Source of the DNA: Oscillospiraceae bacterium
Lineage (GTDB): Bacteria > Bacillota_A > Clostridia > Oscillospirales > Oscillospiraceae
DNA: 8,905 nucleotides
NCBI GenBank assembly: GCA_017549325.1
Contig: JAFYVA010000077.1
Coordinates: forward strand, 1-8,905
Reading direction: 5' to 3'
The notes beneath the pieces were generated by a model that was not told the DNA's origin, did not search any database, and was given only the letters and a program-made list of their open reading frames with translations. The number at the start of each line of letters is the position of its first letter. Positions within the stretch are counted from its first letter, which is position 1. The position numbers were made by a program, and so were the translations under genes. Positions 6,541 to 8,905 of the stretch are shown piece by piece.

Positions 6541-7506
6541 TTACTCGCCAGCCTGCTCCTTCTCCTTCTCGTGGAGCATGGCAGCGGCCACGCACAGGGA
6601 CAGGTAGGCGTGCTCCTCGGTGCTGGAGCGGGAGGTGATGGCCATGGGCACACGGGTACCGGCCAGCACACCGCAGGAGTTGACATTGGCAGACATGGTC
6701 AGCACCTTCATAACGGTGTTGCCGGCCATGACATTGGGCATCAGCACGGCATCGAACTCGCCGCAGGCCGGGTGGTCATAGCCCTTGATACGGGCAGATT
6801 CCTTGCTGACGATCATATCCCAGGGCAGGGGGCCCACCAGCTCACAGTCGGCGATGGGTTCCATCATGTGGGAGCGGACGATATTCTGTGCCTCCACGGT
6901 GTCGCGCATATGGAAGGAGGGCTTCTCCACCAGAGACAGCACGGCGATCTTGGGCTTCTCAACGCCCAGATGGCTCAGAATGTCCACGATGTTCTTCACT
7001 ACCTTCTTGCGCTGACCCTCGGAGGGCTCGATCAGCACGGACACGTCGGACAGTGCCAGCACCTTGTCGTAATAGGGCACCTTTACCAGTGCCACCTCGC
7101 TGACAAGGCCGTCCACCAGCTTGTTGCGCTTGTCCAGAATGGGCATGAGGAAGTTGCGGGTGGAGGTGTTGCCGCGCATGAGGATGTCGCCCAGACCGTC
7201 GTTGATGATCTTAATGGCGCGCTCCATATAGGCGTGGTAATCGGTGATGGGATCGAAGCGAGGCTCGTAATCGGGCACATCGCTGATGGTGTAGTCGCGG
7301 TCATACAGGCCCAGATCCTTCAGCATGGGGATGATGCGCTCCTTGGCACCCACCAGAATGGGGTTGCAAAAGCCCTTATCCTGCGCATGGAACACGGCCT
7401 TGAGGATATTTTCACAGTCGGCGCCGGCCACGACCACGCGGGCAGGACGCTCCAGAGACTTGGCGCGCTGGATGACAAAATCAAATTCTTTCTCGTAAAT
7501 ATGCAT
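6541..7506 (-). CDS. Phosphate acyltransferase of the phosphotransacetylase/phosphotransbutyrylase family
   Basis: Predicted cytoplasmic enzyme exchanging acyl-CoA and phosphate for acyl-phosphate and CoA, the step before ATP formation by an acyl kinase. Its 321 residues are closest in length and layout to phosphate butyryltransferase (about 300). Family landmarks: [17 protein letters not shown] at 108-124 (equivalent of the MKG...T..FL segment of Ptb), [10 protein letters not shown] at 225-234, [11 protein letters not shown] at 253-263, and [14 protein letters not shown] at 291-304. The C terminus ends in a short charged tail. The start is fixed by AAAGGAGG at 7520-7513, 6 bases upstream. 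It is the second gene of a minus-strand operon, 21 bases after hppA. No acyl (butyrate or acetate) kinase gene is in view. Acyl-chain preference (acetyl, propionyl, butyryl) cannot be judged from the sequence, so no gene symbol is given. Confidence 0.88.
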   Translation of the reverse strand: MHIYEKEFDFVIQRAKSLERPARVVVAGADCENILKAVFHAQDKGFCNPILVGAKERIIPMLKDLGLYDRDYTISDVPDYEPRFDPITDYHAYMERAIKIINDGLGDILMRGNTSTRNFLMPILDKRNKLVDGLVSEVALVKVPYYDKVLALSDVSVLIEPSEGQRKKVVKNIVDILSHLGVEKPKIAVLSLVEKPSFHMRDTVEAQNIVRSHMMEPIADCELVGPLPWDMIVSKESARIKGYDHPACGEFDAVLMPNVMAGNTVMKVLTMSANVNSCGVLAGTRVPMAITSRSSTEEHAYLSLCVAAAMLHEKEKEQAGE

Positions 7507-7527
7507 ACATTTCCTCCTTTTGCACCA

Positions 7528-8905
7528 TTACAGCAGACCCATACCGCCGTTGATCAGCAGGAACACGGGGGCAAAGACCAGGGACACGACGGTCATCAGC
7601 TTGATGAGGATGTTGATGGAGGGGCCGGAGGTATCCTTGAAGGGATCGCCCACGGTGTCGCCCACGACGGCGGCGCGATGTGCTTCGCTGCCCTTACCGC
7701 CGTGATTGCCCTCTTCGATGTACTTCTTGGCGTTATCCCATGCGCCGCCGGCGTTGGACATGAACAGCGCCATCAGCACGCCGGTGACCAGTGCGCCGGC
7801 CAGCAGGCCGCCCAGTGCGCTGGTACCCAGCACGATGCCCACTACCAGAGGTGCCACCACGGACAGGACGCCGGGAACCAGCATCTCGTGGAGCGCAGCC
7901 TGCGTGGAGATGGCAACGCAGGAGGTGTAATCGGGCTTGGACTCACCCTCGAGGATGCCGGGGATGGTGCGGAACTGGCGGCGAACTTCCTCGATCATCT
8001 TATAGGCGGCCTTGGACACGGAGTCCATGGTCAGCGCCGAGAAGAAGAAAGGCAGCATACCGCCGATGAACAGACCGACGATGACCTTGTAGTTCAGCAG
8101 ATCGATGCCCAGATCGAAGAGCTTGACAGCCTCGGCATAGGAGACGAACAGTGCCAGAGCCGTGAGGGCGGCCGAGCCGATGGCGAAGCCCTTACCCATG
8201 GCGGCGGTGGTGTTGCCCACGGCATCGAGGCGGTCGGTGATGTTACGGACGCCCTTGGGCAGGCCGGACATCTCGGCGATACCGCCGGCGTTGTCGGCGA
8301 TGGGGCCGTAAGCGTCAACGGCCACGGTGATACCGGTGGTGGACAGCATACCCACGGCGGCCAGTGCGATACCGTACAGACCGTCGGCCATATAGGCACC
8401 GATGATGCCCACGGCGATCAGCAGGATGGGGATGGCGGTGGAGTGCATACCCACGGCCAGACCGGAGATAACGGTGGTGGCAGAGCCGGTCTCGGACTGC
8501 TGGGCGATCTTCTTGACGAAGCGGTAGTCGCCGGAGGTGTAGACCTCGGTGATGATACCGATGACCACGCCCACTACCAGACCGAAGATGATGGCCAGCG
8601 CAGACTTCAGGTTGCCGAAGAAGCCCCAGCTCATCAGCAAAGAGGCAACCACCACCACACCGCTGGAGACATAGGTGCCGGTCTTGAGTGCCTTGTGGGG
8701 GCTGGACTTCTCATCGCCCTTGACGAAGAAGGTGCCGATCACGGCAGCGGCAATACCCACAGCGGCCAGCAGCAGGGGGAAGATGGCGCCGGTGATGGAA
8801 TAGGACACGGCACCGAGGGTAATGGCAGAGACGATAGAACCGACATAGGACTCAAAGAGGTCGGCACCCATGCCGGCCACGTCGCCCACGTTGTCGCCCA
8901 CGTTG
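7528..8905 (-). CDS. hppA: Membrane-bound pyrophosphatase, ion-translocating, K+-dependent type (N-terminal part outside window)
   Basis: Integral membrane pump that hydrolyses pyrophosphate and exports Na+ and/or H+. About 458 C-terminal residues of a normal ~650-700 are visible; the frame is open at the window edge, and the GTG at 8901 is an internal valine within the substrate-binding text [11 protein letters not shown]. Numbered from that codon: DLFESYVGS at 14-22 carries the glutamate in the position typical of Na+-type enzymes; [12 protein letters not shown] at 196-207 and [12 protein letters not shown] at 223-234 are core motifs; [15 protein letters not shown] at 414-428 is the second pyrophosphate/Mg2+ site. 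Ala in GNTTAA, where K+-independent enzymes have Lys (GNTTKA), indicates K+ dependence. Roughly ten hydrophobic segments alternate with these loops. Na+ specificity is an inference from family signatures; dual Na+/H+ pumping is possible. It lies upstream of, and probably shares a transcript with, the phosphotransacylase gene. Confidence 0.96.
   Translation of the reverse strand, partial: NVGDNVGDVAGMGADLFESYVGSIVSAITLGAVSYSITGAIFPLLLAAVGIAAAVIGTFFVKGDEKSSPHKALKTGTYVSSGVVVVASLLMSWGFFGNLKSALAIIFGLVVGVVIGIITEVYTSGDYRFVKKIAQQSETGSATTVISGLAVGMHSTAIPILLIAVGIIGAYMADGLYGIALAAVGMLSTTGITVAVDAYGPIADNAGGIAEMSGLPKGVRNITDRLDAVGNTTAAMGKGFAIGSAALTALALFVSYAEAVKLFDLGIDLLNYKVIVGLFIGGMLPFFFSALTMDSVSKAAYKMIEEVRRQFRTIPGILEGESKPDYTSCVAISTQAALHEMLVPGVLSVVAPLVVGIVLGTSALGGLLAGALVTGVLMALFMSNAGGAWDNAKKYIEEGNHGGKGSEAHRAAVVGDTVGDPFKDTSGPSINILIKLMTVVSLVFAPVFLLINGGMGLL

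Noticed and set aside
8899..8901. GTG at 8901 (minus strand) as the start of hppA
   Set aside because: The codon lies in the conserved substrate-binding motif and the frame stays open to the window edge; the gene continues outside.

Overview
The window looks like core chromosome from a GC-rich, spore-forming anaerobic Clostridia, most likely an Oscillospiraceae-type gut bacterium. This lineage call is inference. It rests on an intact SpoVT sporulation regulator, strong Gram-positive ribosome binding sites (AAAGGAGG type), compact genes with T-rich hairpin terminators, a Na+-type membrane pyrophosphatase, and Clostridia-like versions of the housekeeping proteins. Both edges cut through genes. 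I see no mobile element, CRISPR array, rRNA or tRNA.

Layout, left to right. The 3' part of asnS (+) ends in a terminator at 657-692. Next is a single-gene thioredoxin unit (+) with a possible promoter and two hairpins behind it. A very good sigma-A promoter at 1279-1307 then drives homoserine dehydrogenase. That gene overlaps by 4 bases (ATGA) a membrane-anchored alpha/beta hydrolase (+). This two-gene operon converges on spoVT (-), and the two share a bidirectional terminator. Divergent from spoVT is a 535-residue protein of unknown function (+), visibly less GC-rich than its neighbours and closed by a very strong terminator. A single-gene unit for an ATC-hydrolase-family protein (+) follows, with its own promoter and terminator. 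It converges on a minus-strand operon of hppA (membrane pyrophosphatase, cut by the window end) and a phosphate acyltransferase gene.

How the genes work together. Most are independent housekeeping or metabolic units: tRNA charging, thiol redox, the aspartate-to-threonine/methionine branch, and late spore development. The hppA-phosphotransacylase pair fits an energy-saving anaerobe: pyrophosphate is hydrolysed to pump Na+ (possibly also H+), and acyl-CoA is interconverted with acyl-phosphate for substrate-level ATP synthesis.

The least explained parts are the 535-residue protein, the repeated CAATGTT element between trxA and hom (which includes both core boxes of the hom promoter), and the degenerate C-terminal tail of homoserine dehydrogenase. 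I did not find a clear new multi-gene system. No gene-free stretch exceeds 240 bases.
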